Shown here piece by piece: positions 55,441 through 64,000 of a stretch of 64,000 nt of DNA (its first letter is position 1; each line of letters opens with the position of its first letter). The DNA comes from Betaproteobacteria bacterium (GTDB taxonomy: Bacteria > Pseudomonadota > Gammaproteobacteria > Burkholderiales > Casimicrobiaceae), in NCBI GenBank assembly GCA_016704895.1, contig JADIZG010000069.1, forward strand, positions 1 to 64,000, in the 5' to 3' direction. The notes under the pieces are model-generated. The model was not told the origin of the DNA and did not search any database. It saw only the letters and a list, made by a program, of their open reading frames with translations. The position numbers were made by a program, and so were the translations under genes.

Positions 55441-55465
55441 AGGCCCGCGCCTGAGGCGCGGGCCT
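55441..55465 (-). terminator. Stem-loop terminator of the symporter operon
   Basis: A perfect 11-bp stem AGGCCCGCGCC/GGCGCGGGCCT with a 3-nt loop lies 26 bp past the symporter stop. On the minus strand it is followed by TTCTCG, a weak U-tract. Confidence 0.65.
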
Positions 55466-55490
55466 TCGATCGTGCGACGTGCGGCGTGGA

Positions 55491-57599
55491 TCAGGTGCCG
55501 CGCGTGTCCAGCGTGTCCCCGGTGAGGTTCGGGTACCGGACGTGTTCGACCAGTTCCTGCGTCTCGCGGTCGGGCGACGGCGTCAGCAGGCTCACGACGA
55601 TGATGACGATGAAGCCCAGCGGCACGCCCCACAGGCCGGCGGAGATCGGCTGGATGCCCCACCAGATGTTGTCGGCGATCGGCGAGGTCACGCCGAACAC
55701 GCTGCGGAGCCACGGCTGCGTGGTGGCCATGTAGTAGAACGTGACCCCGACGCCCAGCGCCATGCCGAGCGTCGCGCCCCACTTGTTGGCGCGCTTCCAG
55801 AAGATGCCGCAGACCAGCGCCGGGAAGAACGCCGCCGCCGCGAGCGAGAAGGCCGCCGACACGAGGAACAGGATGTCGGCCGGCTTCTGCGAAGCGACTA
55901 GCGCAGCGAGCACCGCCACCACCAGCAGCAGCATCTTCGAGATCATCACGCGCCGGCCGGTCGGAGCATTCGGGTCGAGCATCTTGTAGTAGAAATCGTG
56001 CGACAGCGCGTTGGCGATCGTCAGCAGCAGGCCGTCCGCGGTCGACAGCGCCGCGGCGAGACCGCCTGCCGCGACGAGGCCGGAGATCACGTACGGCAGG
56101 CCGGCGATCTCGGGCGTCGCGAGCACGACGATGTCGCCGCCGATCGCGATTTCGGCGAGCTGCACGATGCCGTCCTTGTTGACGTCCACGATCGACAGCA
56201 GGCCTGGATCCACCCTGGTCCACGACGCGACCCACTGCGGCAGCTTCGCGAACTCCGAGCCCACCAGCAGCGTGTAGACGTCGAACTTCACGAGGACGGC
56301 GAGCGCCGGCGCCGTGAAGTAGAGCAGGAAGATGAAGAACAGCGACCAGAACACCGACTGGCGCGCTTCACGGACCGACGGGGTCGTGTAGTAGCGCATC
56401 AGGATGTGCGGGAGCGCCGCCGTGCCGATCATCAGGCAGAACACCAGCGCGAGGAAGTTCCGTCGCGAGACGTCGCGCGCGGTATCGTCCTTGCCCGGGA
56501 ACGCCTCGGCGTGACGCAGCGGTGGTCCCGAACGCGCCGCGAGGCCCGCCTCCTTGGTCCACGCGGCCTTCGCCGCGGCGGCATCCTTCGGATAGGCGGC
56601 GAGCGCCTTCTCCGCTGCGGTCGCCGCATCGACGTTGTTGTCGGCCTTCGCCTTCTCGATCGTGTCGGCCAGCGTCTTCTTGCCGGCATCGAAGCTCGCG
56701 GGCAGGCCCTTCAGGTTCGCGCTGGCAGCGTCGGCACGCGCCTTGAAGATGCCGCGGACCTCCAGCTCCTTCGGATCCTTGATGAGCTGTTCCTCGCGAG
56801 CCGTCACCTTCTCGAGCACCTTGCCGTACACGAACTGCGGCAGCGGGATGCCGGTGTGCTTCACCGACAGCCAGACGACCGGGATCATGTAGGCGACGAT
56901 CAGGATGATGTACTGCGCGACCTGCGTCCACGTCACCGCGCGCATCCCGCCCAGGAACGAGCACACGAGGATGCCGCCGATGCCGAGGAAGATCCCGTAG
57001 ATGAACTCGACCCCGGTCAGCCGCGTCGTGATGATGCCCACGCCGTAGATCTGCGCGACCACGTAGGTGAACGAGCACAGGATCGCGGCGAGAATGCCGA
57101 TCGTGCGCGGGATGTGGCCGCCGTAGCGCGCACCCAGGAAGTCCGGGATCGTGAACTGGCCGAACTTGCGCAGGTACGGCGCCAGGAGCAGCGCGACCAG
57201 GCAGTAGCCGCCGGTCCAGCCCAGGATGAATGCGAGCCCGCCGTACCCGGTCAGGTACAGCGTGCCGGCCATCCCGATGAACGACGCCGCGCTCATCCAG
57301 TCGGCGCCGGTCGCCATGCCGTTGAACAGCGCGGGGACGCGCCGTCCGGCGACGTAGTACTCGGCCGCGTCGGAGGTCCGGCTCATCACGCCGATGCCGG
57401 CGTAGAGGCCGACCGTCGCGAGCAGGAAGATGTAGCCGATCCACTGGCGCGACATCCCCATCTGTTCGGCGATCGCCAGGAAGATCACGAACGCGACGAA
57501 GCCGCCCGTGTACCAGGTGTAGACCTTCTTCAGCTGCGAGGTGAACGCCTTCTGCGAGCCCGCGGTGAAGACGTTGGTGGGTTCAGCTGGGCCGGCCAT
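55491..57599 (-). CDS. Sodium:solute symporter, ActP-like (VC_2705 subfamily)
   Basis: 702 residues, intact. SSS-fold helices include AAEYYVAGRRVPALFNGMAT, GADWMSAASFIGMAGTLYLT, IPDFLGARYGG, YGVGIITTRLTGVEF, and AAGGLAAALSTADGLLLTIANALSHD (conserved Na+ site serines). A charged Ala/Lys-rich insertion of about 110 residues (268-385) separates two helices. The exposed loop at 472-483, DVNKDGIVQLAE, fits the EF-hand calcium loop. The gene overlaps DUF4212 by 4 bp. acs lies 1.6 kb upstream, so acetate or another short acid is the likely substrate. Confidence 0.94.
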   Translation of the reverse strand: MAGPAEPTNVFTAGSQKAFTSQLKKVYTWYTGGFVAFVIFLAIAEQMGMSRQWIGYIFLLATVGLYAGIGVMSRTSDAAEYYVAGRRVPALFNGMATGADWMSAASFIGMAGTLYLTGYGGLAFILGWTGGYCLVALLLAPYLRKFGQFTIPDFLGARYGGHIPRTIGILAAILCSFTYVVAQIYGVGIITTRLTGVEFIYGIFLGIGGILVCSFLGGMRAVTWTQVAQYIILIVAYMIPVVWLSVKHTGIPLPQFVYGKVLEKVTAREEQLIKDPKELEVRGIFKARADAASANLKGLPASFDAGKKTLADTIEKAKADNNVDAATAAEKALAAYPKDAAAAKAAWTKEAGLAARSGPPLRHAEAFPGKDDTARDVSRRNFLALVFCLMIGTAALPHILMRYYTTPSVREARQSVFWSLFFIFLLYFTAPALAVLVKFDVYTLLVGSEFAKLPQWVASWTRVDPGLLSIVDVNKDGIVQLAEIAIGGDIVVLATPEIAGLPYVISGLVAAGGLAAALSTADGLLLTIANALSHDFYYKMLDPNAPTGRRVMISKMLLLVVAVLAALVASQKPADILFLVSAAFSLAAAAFFPALVCGIFWKRANKWGATLGMALGVGVTFYYMATTQPWLRSVFGVTSPIADNIWWGIQPISAGLWGVPLGFIVIIVVSLLTPSPDRETQELVEHVRYPNLTGDTLDTRGT

Positions 57600-57862
57600 C
57601 AGTCTTCCTCCCCTTCATGGACGTCGTAGACGAGGTCCAGGTTGTTCATGTAGCGCGCGTAGAACCAGATGATGATCACGTAGATGATCAGCGATCCCTG
57701 CGCGCCCATGTAGAACGCGAACGGCCAGCCGAAGAAATTGAACGACAGCTCGCGCGCGTAGTACCCGATGACGAAAGTGACGACGAACCAGATGAAAAGC
57801 AGGATGCCTGTGATACGGAGATTCTTGCTCCAGTATTCCAGGTGCTTCTCGGTCAACTGCAT
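57599..57862 (-). CDS. DUF4212 small membrane subunit of the symporter
   Basis: 87 residues with two membrane helices: MQLTEKHLEYWSKNLRITGI, LFIWFVVTFVIGYYAREL, NFFGWPFAFYMGAQGSLIIY, and the tail FYARYMNNLDLVYDVHEGEE. DUF4212 proteins are almost always encoded just before VC_2705-type symporters and are thought to be their small subunit. Start ATG 57862 follows GGAGG. Its TGA overlaps the symporter ATG. The 299-bp region upstream contains a TATATA box near 58031-58036 (minus strand) and no gene. Confidence 0.93.
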   Translation of the reverse strand: MQLTEKHLEYWSKNLRITGILLFIWFVVTFVIGYYARELSFNFFGWPFAFYMGAQGSLIIYVIIIWFYARYMNNLDLVYDVHEGEED

Positions 57863-58161
57863 GGCAGGCTCCTCCTGACGAACGACGGTGAAAACCGCGG
57901 AACTCCCCCTGGCTGGAGACCGGCACGGGCGCTCTTGGCGGCGTCGCGTTCCGGCAGCGACCGGGTTGCCCGGCCGGCCATGATGCATGCAGGACGCCCT
58001 GGTGAGGGCGATCCCGAGATGTCGCGCAGTATATAAACGGGATGCTCGCATGCGCAAGCGCCGTTTGATCGGAAACTCGCCGGAATCAAGGCCCGAACGG
58101 CATGGAGGCGGCTGAAATGTCGTCAAGCCGTCTTTGCCGCGCCGCAACATCACGTTGTGGG

Positions 58162-58746
58162 CTAAGGCCGCGGCGGAGCCTTGAGCCCCGTCTCGCGCGC
58201 GAGCTGCGCGGCGACCTTCGGCTCGAACTTGGCGAGGCGATCGATGATCGCCTGCGTCTTCTCCGGCTTGCCGCGGTCGAACTGGACGCGGCCGAGCTGG
58301 TACCAGCCGTACGGGCTCATCGGCTGGAGCTTCGTGTTGCGCTCGAGCGGCGCGACCGCCTCGTCGAGGCGCCTGAGCGAGATCAGCGACAGCGCCTTGC
58401 CGTACAGCGCGAGATCGTGGTCCGGCGAGATCGCGAGCGCGCGCTCGAACGCGTCGAGCGCGGCGTCGTGGTCGTTGAGCTTCTGCAGCAGGAACGCGCG
58501 GTTGTAGTGCGAGTCGACGCTGTCGGGCGCGAGTTGCGCGACCCGGTCGAACCGCGCGAGCGCCTCGCGCAGCCGGTCCTGCTGGGCGAGCTGGAACCCC
58601 ATCGACGCGAGCGCGCGGGCGTCGTCGGGGTCGGCGGCCAGGATGCGCTCGTAGCAGCGGACCGCCGGCGCCTTCAGCCCGAACACGAGCGACCAGGCCG
58701 CGACCTGCTGCCAGTACCATCGTTCGAGCCGGCCCATCGTCGCCAT
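58162..58746 (-). CDS. TPR-repeat protein
   Basis: 194 residues from ATG 58746 (MATMGRLERWYWQQVAAWSL). TPR units are ALASMGFQLAQQDRLREALARF, SHYNRAFLLQKLNDHDAALDAF, ALYGKALSLISLRRLDEAV and GWYQLGRVQFDRGKPEKTQA, ending LARETGLKAPPRP. It is 6 bp from the membrane-protein gene upstream and surely co-expressed. Binding partner unknown. Confidence 0.88.
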   Translation of the reverse strand: MATMGRLERWYWQQVAAWSLVFGLKAPAVRCYERILAADPDDARALASMGFQLAQQDRLREALARFDRVAQLAPDSVDSHYNRAFLLQKLNDHDAALDAFERALAISPDHDLALYGKALSLISLRRLDEAVAPLERNTKLQPMSPYGWYQLGRVQFDRGKPEKTQAIIDRLAKFEPKVAAQLARETGLKAPPRP

Positions 58747-58751
58747 GCCCG

Positions 58752-59090
58752 TCACCGGACTTCCATGCACTCGGCCACCGTGAGGCCGTGACGGATGCAC
58801 GTGTCGGCGATCGTGAACAGCACGGCGGCATAGGCCACGGCCAGCAGCGCGAACGTGGCAAGCGGCACGTGCCGGTCGGCGATGAACGGCGGCGTGATCC
58901 GGCGCACGATCCACGTGAACGGCGACGACACGGCGCGCAGCACGCGGTGGAAGAAATTCTGCTGCGGATCCGCTCCCGACGCGCGGATCAGGAGCGACGC
59001 GATGCCCTGGCCGGCGAGCGCGAGCAGGCAGACCTCGAGCACGAGCTTGACGAGACGCCAGGCGAAGAGGGTCGAGGCGAGTTCCTGCAT
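58752..59090 (-). CDS. Small hypothetical membrane protein
   Basis: 112 residues from ATG 59090 (MQELASTLFAWRLVKLVLEV). Helices are LVLEVCLLALAGQGIASLLI and PLATFALLAVAYAAVLFTIA, with an amphipathic FFHRVLRAVSSPFTWIVRRI between them, somewhat YggT-like. Two cysteines lie near the end (DTCIRHGLTVAEC). Paired with the TPR gene. Function unknown. Confidence 0.8.
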   Translation of the reverse strand: MQELASTLFAWRLVKLVLEVCLLALAGQGIASLLIRASGADPQQNFFHRVLRAVSSPFTWIVRRITPPFIADRHVPLATFALLAVAYAAVLFTIADTCIRHGLTVAECMEVR

Positions 59091-59114
59091 GCGTAGGGGC
59101 AACCGGGAGACGGG

Positions 59115-59151
59115 AAAGCGCGACGCGGTCCGGCGGACCGCGTCGCGCTTT
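59115..59151. terminator. Strong bidirectional stem-loop after acs
   Basis: Perfect 17-bp arms AAAGCGCGACGCGGTCC and GGACCGCGTCGCGCTTT with a 3-nt loop, 36 bp past the acs stop. A/T ends on both arms make it usable in either direction. Confidence 0.85.
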
Positions 59152-59186
59152 GTACCACAGCCGCGGGCGACGCCCGGGCCGCCGCG

Positions 59187-61148
<1,962 letters not shown>

Positions 61149-61289
61149 GCTTGCGGCCTCCTGGGGCGGGTCGATGCGTTGCGCGCGAATGTTCGGACGG
61201 GCCGGCCAGTCTACCGAAGCCGCGCGCGGCGGCGCAACGCGGCGCCTTGACGCAGGACAAAACGGAGACGCGGACCGGGGCGCTTGCCG

Positions 61290-61307
61290 ATATCTTATAT
61301 AAGATAT
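61290..61307. promoter_or_regulatory. Perfect 18-bp AT-rich palindrome, candidate operator
   Basis: ATATCTTATATAAGATAT lies in the 268-bp divergent gap between acs and yqhA-fumarase. It is the only purely AT-rich stretch nearby. Form and size suit a dimeric GntR- or LysR-like repressor site. It is 142 bp from the acs start and 110 bp from the YqhA start, so it could control both. Confidence 0.6.
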
Positions 61308-61416
61308 AAGAGTTAGGGAAGCAGGCGCCGTCGCGCGCGCTTCCCGGCGCGTTTCGGCGGCGCCGGGGGCGCCCGGATGGTAGACTTGCTTTTCCGATCA
61401 AACGCTTATCTCGCCC

Positions 61417-62079
61417 ATGGCCGTCCCCAGCCCCGACCCGCTGACGCTCGCGAACCTGAAGATGCGCCCGCTTCCGTACATGATCTTCATGAGCCGGTGG
61501 CTCCAGCTGCCGCTCTACCTGGGCCTCATCCTCGCGCAGGGCGTCTACGTCTGGCACTTCTGGGTCGAGCTCGTCCACCTGATCGAGGCCGCGTTCGGCA
61601 GCCAGGACGCCGTCCAGAAGATCGTCGCGGCGGTGACCCCGGTGGGCCAGGCGGCCGCGCAGATGAAGGCGCCGTCCGAGACGGTGATCATGCTGGTCGT
61701 TCTGGGCCTGATCGACGTCGTGATGATCTCGAACCTGCTCATCATGGTGATCATCGGCGGCTACGAGACCTTCGTCTCGCGCATGCGCCTCGAGGGCCAC
61801 CCCGACCAGCCGGAATGGCTGTCGCACGTCAACGCGAGCGTGCTCAAGGTGAAGCTGGCGACCGCGATCATCGGCATCTCGTCGATCCACCTGCTCAAGA
61901 CGTTCATCAACGCCGCCGCCTACGACGAGAAGACGCTGCTGTGGCAGACGGCGATCCACATCACGTTCCTGCTCTCGGCGCTGGCGGTCGCCGCGACCGA
62001 CAGGCTGATGCTGCAGCCGAAGGCCCACGCCGCGCGGCACGCGCCCTCGGCCCACGCATCGCACGCCGATTCGCACTGA
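61417..62079 (+). CDS. YqhA/UPF0114 family membrane protein
   Basis: 220 residues with four membrane helices: RWLQLPLYLGLILAQGVYVW, VIMLVVLGLIDVVMISNLLI, MVIIGGYETFVSRM and LLWQTAIHITFLLSALAVAA. The conserved WLSHVNASVLKVKLATAIIG and SSIHLLKTFINA identify the UPF0114/TIGR00645 family. The His-rich tail (AHAARHAPSAHASHADSH) is unusual. A TAGACT at 61381-61386 may be its -10. The fumarase gene follows after 16 bp. Confidence 0.94.
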   Translation: MAVPSPDPLTLANLKMRPLPYMIFMSRWLQLPLYLGLILAQGVYVWHFWVELVHLIEAAFGSQDAVQKIVAAVTPVGQAAAQMKAPSETVIMLVVLGLIDVVMISNLLIMVIIGGYETFVSRMRLEGHPDQPEWLSHVNASVLKVKLATAIIGISSIHLLKTFINAAAYDEKTLLWQTAIHITFLLSALAVAATDRLMLQPKAHAARHAPSAHASHADSH

Positions 62080-62095
62080 TTCGGAGGCCCCGCCC

Positions 62096-63616
62096 ATGCG
62101 AACGATCCGCCAGGACGACCTGATCGCCAGCGTCGCCGACGCGCTGCAGTACATCTCCTACTACCACCCGGTCGACTACATCGAGGCGCTCGGCGAGGCC
62201 TACGCCGCGGAGGCGAGCCCGGCGGCCAAGGACGCGATCGCGCAGATCCTCACCAACTCGCGCATGTGCGCCGAGGGCCACCGCCCGATCTGCCAGGACA
62301 CGGGCATCGTGGTCGCGTTCGTCCGGGTCGGCATGGACGTGCGCTGGGAAGGCGCGACGATGTCGGTGACCGAGATGGTCAACGAAGGCGTCCGGCGCGC
62401 GTACAACCACCCGGACAACCCGCTGCGCGCGTCGGTCCTCGTCGACCCGGCGGGCCGGCGCGCGAACACGAAGGACAACACGCCGGCCGTCGTGCACTTC
62501 GACCTCGTTCCCGGCGACACGGTCGACGTCCGGATCGCGGCGAAGGGCGGCGGCAGCGAGAACAAGTCGAAGTTCACGATGCTCAACCCGTCCGACTCGA
62601 TCGTCGACTGGGTGCTGAAGACCGTGCCGACGATGGGCGCGGGATGGTGCCCGCCGGGCATGCTCGGCATCGGCATCGGCGGCACCGCGGAAAAGGCGAT
62701 GCTGCTCGCGAAGGAAGCGCTGATGGAGCCGATCGACATCCACGAGCTCAGGCGCCGGGGCCCGAAGGGACGCGTCGAGGAGCTCCGGCTCGAGCTCATG
62801 GACAAGGTCAACGCGCTCGGCATCGGCGCGCAGGGTCTGGGCGGCCTCTCGACGGTGCTCGACGTCAAGATCCTCGACTACCCGACGCACGCCGCGAGCC
62901 TGCCGGTCGCGATGATCCCGAACTGCGCCGCCACGCGGCACGCGCATTTCACGCTCGACGGGGCCGGCGCGGCGAAGCTCGAGCCGCCCGACCTCTCGCG
63001 CTGGCCGAAGGTCGCGTGGTCGCCCGCGCCCGAGGCGCGGCGCGTCGACCTCGACCGCCTGACGCCGGCCGAGGTCGCCTCGTGGAAGCCGGGTGAGCGC
63101 CTGCTCCTCAACGGGAAGATGCTCACCGGCCGCGACGCCGCGCACAAGCGCATCGCCGACATGCTCGCGAAAGGCGAGAAGCTCCCGGTCGACTTCACGA
63201 ACCGCGTCATCTACTACGTCGGCCCGGTCGATCCGGTGCGCGACGAGGCGGTCGGCCCCGCCGGCCCCACGACGTCGACGCGAATGGACAAGTTCACCGA
63301 GACGATGCTCGCGCGCACCGGACTCGTCGCGATGGTGGGCAAGGCCGAGCGCGGCCCGGTCGCGATCGACGCGATCCGCAGGCACCGCGCCGCCTATCTC
63401 ATGGCGGTCGGCGGCGCCGCGTACCTCGTCGCCAAGGCGATCCGCGCCTCGCGCGTCGTGGCCTTCGCCGACCTCGGCATGGAAGCGATCTACGAATTCG
63501 ACGTCCGCGACATGCCGGTCACCGTCGCGGTCGACGCGAACGGCACCTCGGTGCACGAGACCGGACCGCGCGAATGGCGCGCCCGGATCGGGAAGATTCC
63601 GGTCGCGACCGACTGA
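62096..63616 (+). CDS. Class I (iron-sulfur) fumarate hydratase
   Basis: Fumarate + water = malate, TCA cycle. 506 residues from ATG 62096, preceded by GGAGG. Cluster cysteines are seen in RPICQDTGIV, GAGWCPPGMLGIGIGG and MIPNCAATRH. The C-terminal half has LNGKMLTGRDAAHKRIADML, YYVGPVDPVRDEAVGPAGPT and TRMDKFTETML. It is oxygen-labile by family. Co-transcribed with the YqhA gene, an arrangement common in Burkholderiales. Confidence 0.96.
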   Translation: MRTIRQDDLIASVADALQYISYYHPVDYIEALGEAYAAEASPAAKDAIAQILTNSRMCAEGHRPICQDTGIVVAFVRVGMDVRWEGATMSVTEMVNEGVRRAYNHPDNPLRASVLVDPAGRRANTKDNTPAVVHFDLVPGDTVDVRIAAKGGGSENKSKFTMLNPSDSIVDWVLKTVPTMGAGWCPPGMLGIGIGGTAEKAMLLAKEALMEPIDIHELRRRGPKGRVEELRLELMDKVNALGIGAQGLGGLSTVLDVKILDYPTHAASLPVAMIPNCAATRHAHFTLDGAGAAKLEPPDLSRWPKVAWSPAPEARRVDLDRLTPAEVASWKPGERLLLNGKMLTGRDAAHKRIADMLAKGEKLPVDFTNRVIYYVGPVDPVRDEAVGPAGPTTSTRMDKFTETMLARTGLVAMVGKAERGPVAIDAIRRHRAAYLMAVGGAAYLVAKAIRASRVVAFADLGMEAIYEFDVRDMPVTVAVDANGTSVHETGPREWRARIGKIPVATD

Positions 63617-63805
63617 CCGGGCCGGGCGTCCGGACCGTGGCATGGGCGTTGCTCCGGTTGCCGGGTCCCGACCCTGCCGCGGAGCCGTACCCCGCGGACG
63701 GCGCCCGGGGTCGCCGCCGCCCGCCCGCTCCACGCGAACCCGATGCCCGAATCCGATCCTCGCCGTCCCGCGCGCGGCACCGGCGCCTGAGCGCCCCTTC
63801 CCGCG

Positions 63806-64000
63806 ATGAATGACCGGTCCGCCCCGGACGCGCGCGACGCCGGTGCCCAGCGCCGCCTGCTGCGCAGCGCGCGCAAGCACGGCGCGGCGCTCGCGTCGGA
63901 GACGGTCTCGCCGGTGGACCTGCCGCCCGTGCGGCTCGGCCTGTTCACGAAGATCCAGGTCCTGGCGGTCGCGCTCGTCTTCGTGACGGCGCTGGCGATC
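63806..64000 (+). CDS. 5' end of an unidentified membrane protein
   Basis: ATG 63806 starts an open frame to the window edge (65 codons): MNDRSAPDARDAGAQRRLL, an Arg/Ala-rich cytoplasmic leader, then a membrane helix LGLFTKIQVLAVALVFVTAL. This layout suits a sensor kinase or diguanylate cyclase N-terminus, but that is a guess. The 189 bp before it hold no gene I can support. Confidence 0.55.
   Translation, partial: MNDRSAPDARDAGAQRRLLRSARKHGAALASETVSPVDLPPVRLGLFTKIQVLAVALVFVTALAI

Overview
The window looks like a chromosomal segment of a very GC-rich betaproteobacterium, most likely Burkholderiales or a close relative (probably a draft or metagenome assembly). The taxonomic call is an inference. 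It rests on gene order and content: exbB-exbD-lpxK-Trm112-kdsB-adk, queA-tgt-yajC-secD-secF, a class I fumarase beside a YqhA (UPF0114) protein, a lysine-rich SWIB protein, an ActP-like symporter with a DUF4212 partner, and IPTL-CTERM-like sorting tails. I see no phage, transposase, plasmid or CRISPR signal. Most genes are housekeeping.

Layout. 0.4-9.2 kb (minus strand): gamma-glutamyltransferase; then a CoA-ligase-like / SDR / acyl-CoA dehydrogenase / APH-kinase set with the same families as the levulinate (lva) 4-hydroxyacid pathway; then a large GT2-TPR-GH130-like protein and a small collagen-like secreted protein. 9.3-14 kb: a pyrophosphate module, namely a K+-independent H+-pyrophosphatase carrying a C-terminal OmpA-like domain and a PPi-type phosphofructokinase, with a DsbA-fold isomerase between them. 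14-19.6 kb: GT2-TPR protein, adk, kdsB, Trm112, lpxK, a duplicated palindromic repeat block, exbD, exbB. 19.6-26.8 kb: YihY, msrA, MFS exporter, pdxH, amidohydrolase, SWIB protein, a proline/alanine-rich secreted protein, htpX. 26.9-40.9 kb: glnS, xseA, aroC, an OGT-like TPR protein, sirtuin, DUF2339 giant membrane protein, MFS-PlsC fusion with an ArsR regulator, thyA. 40.9-45.3 kb: GlrK/QseG/GlrR two-component locus. 45.3-53.4 kb: damaged folA, tRNA-Leu(CAA), queA, IPTL-CTERM-like protein, tgt, yajC, secD, secF, dedA. 53.5-64 kb: purB, acetate-type symporter plus DUF4212, TPR protein, membrane protein, acs, YqhA, fumarase, and the start of an unidentified membrane protein.

Most interesting locus. 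Immediately downstream of glrR (40.94-41.46 kb, minus strand) there is a near-perfect sigma-54 -24/-12 element, two exact TGTC-N10-GACA sites (the consensus reported for GlrR in E. coli) about 110 and 175 bp upstream of it, and a Rho-independent terminator about 300 nt downstream. This predicts a short GlrR/RpoN-controlled transcript that encodes either a 52-residue protein or a structured small RNA. It is analogous in architecture to GlmY of enterobacteria, which sits in the same operon neighbourhood, but I see no resemblance in sequence. The sensor-kinase gene reads straight into the lipoprotein gene, with no stop codon in any frame of the linker.

Caution. Many genes are broken by single-base shifts, concentrated in 0.4-12.6 kb and 45.3-48.2 kb. 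Several can be traced to one extra or missing base in a short homopolymer (hppA, folA, purB, the IPTL-like gene), so I treat them as likely sequence errors, not pseudogenes. Coordinates of such genes span the whole inferred gene.
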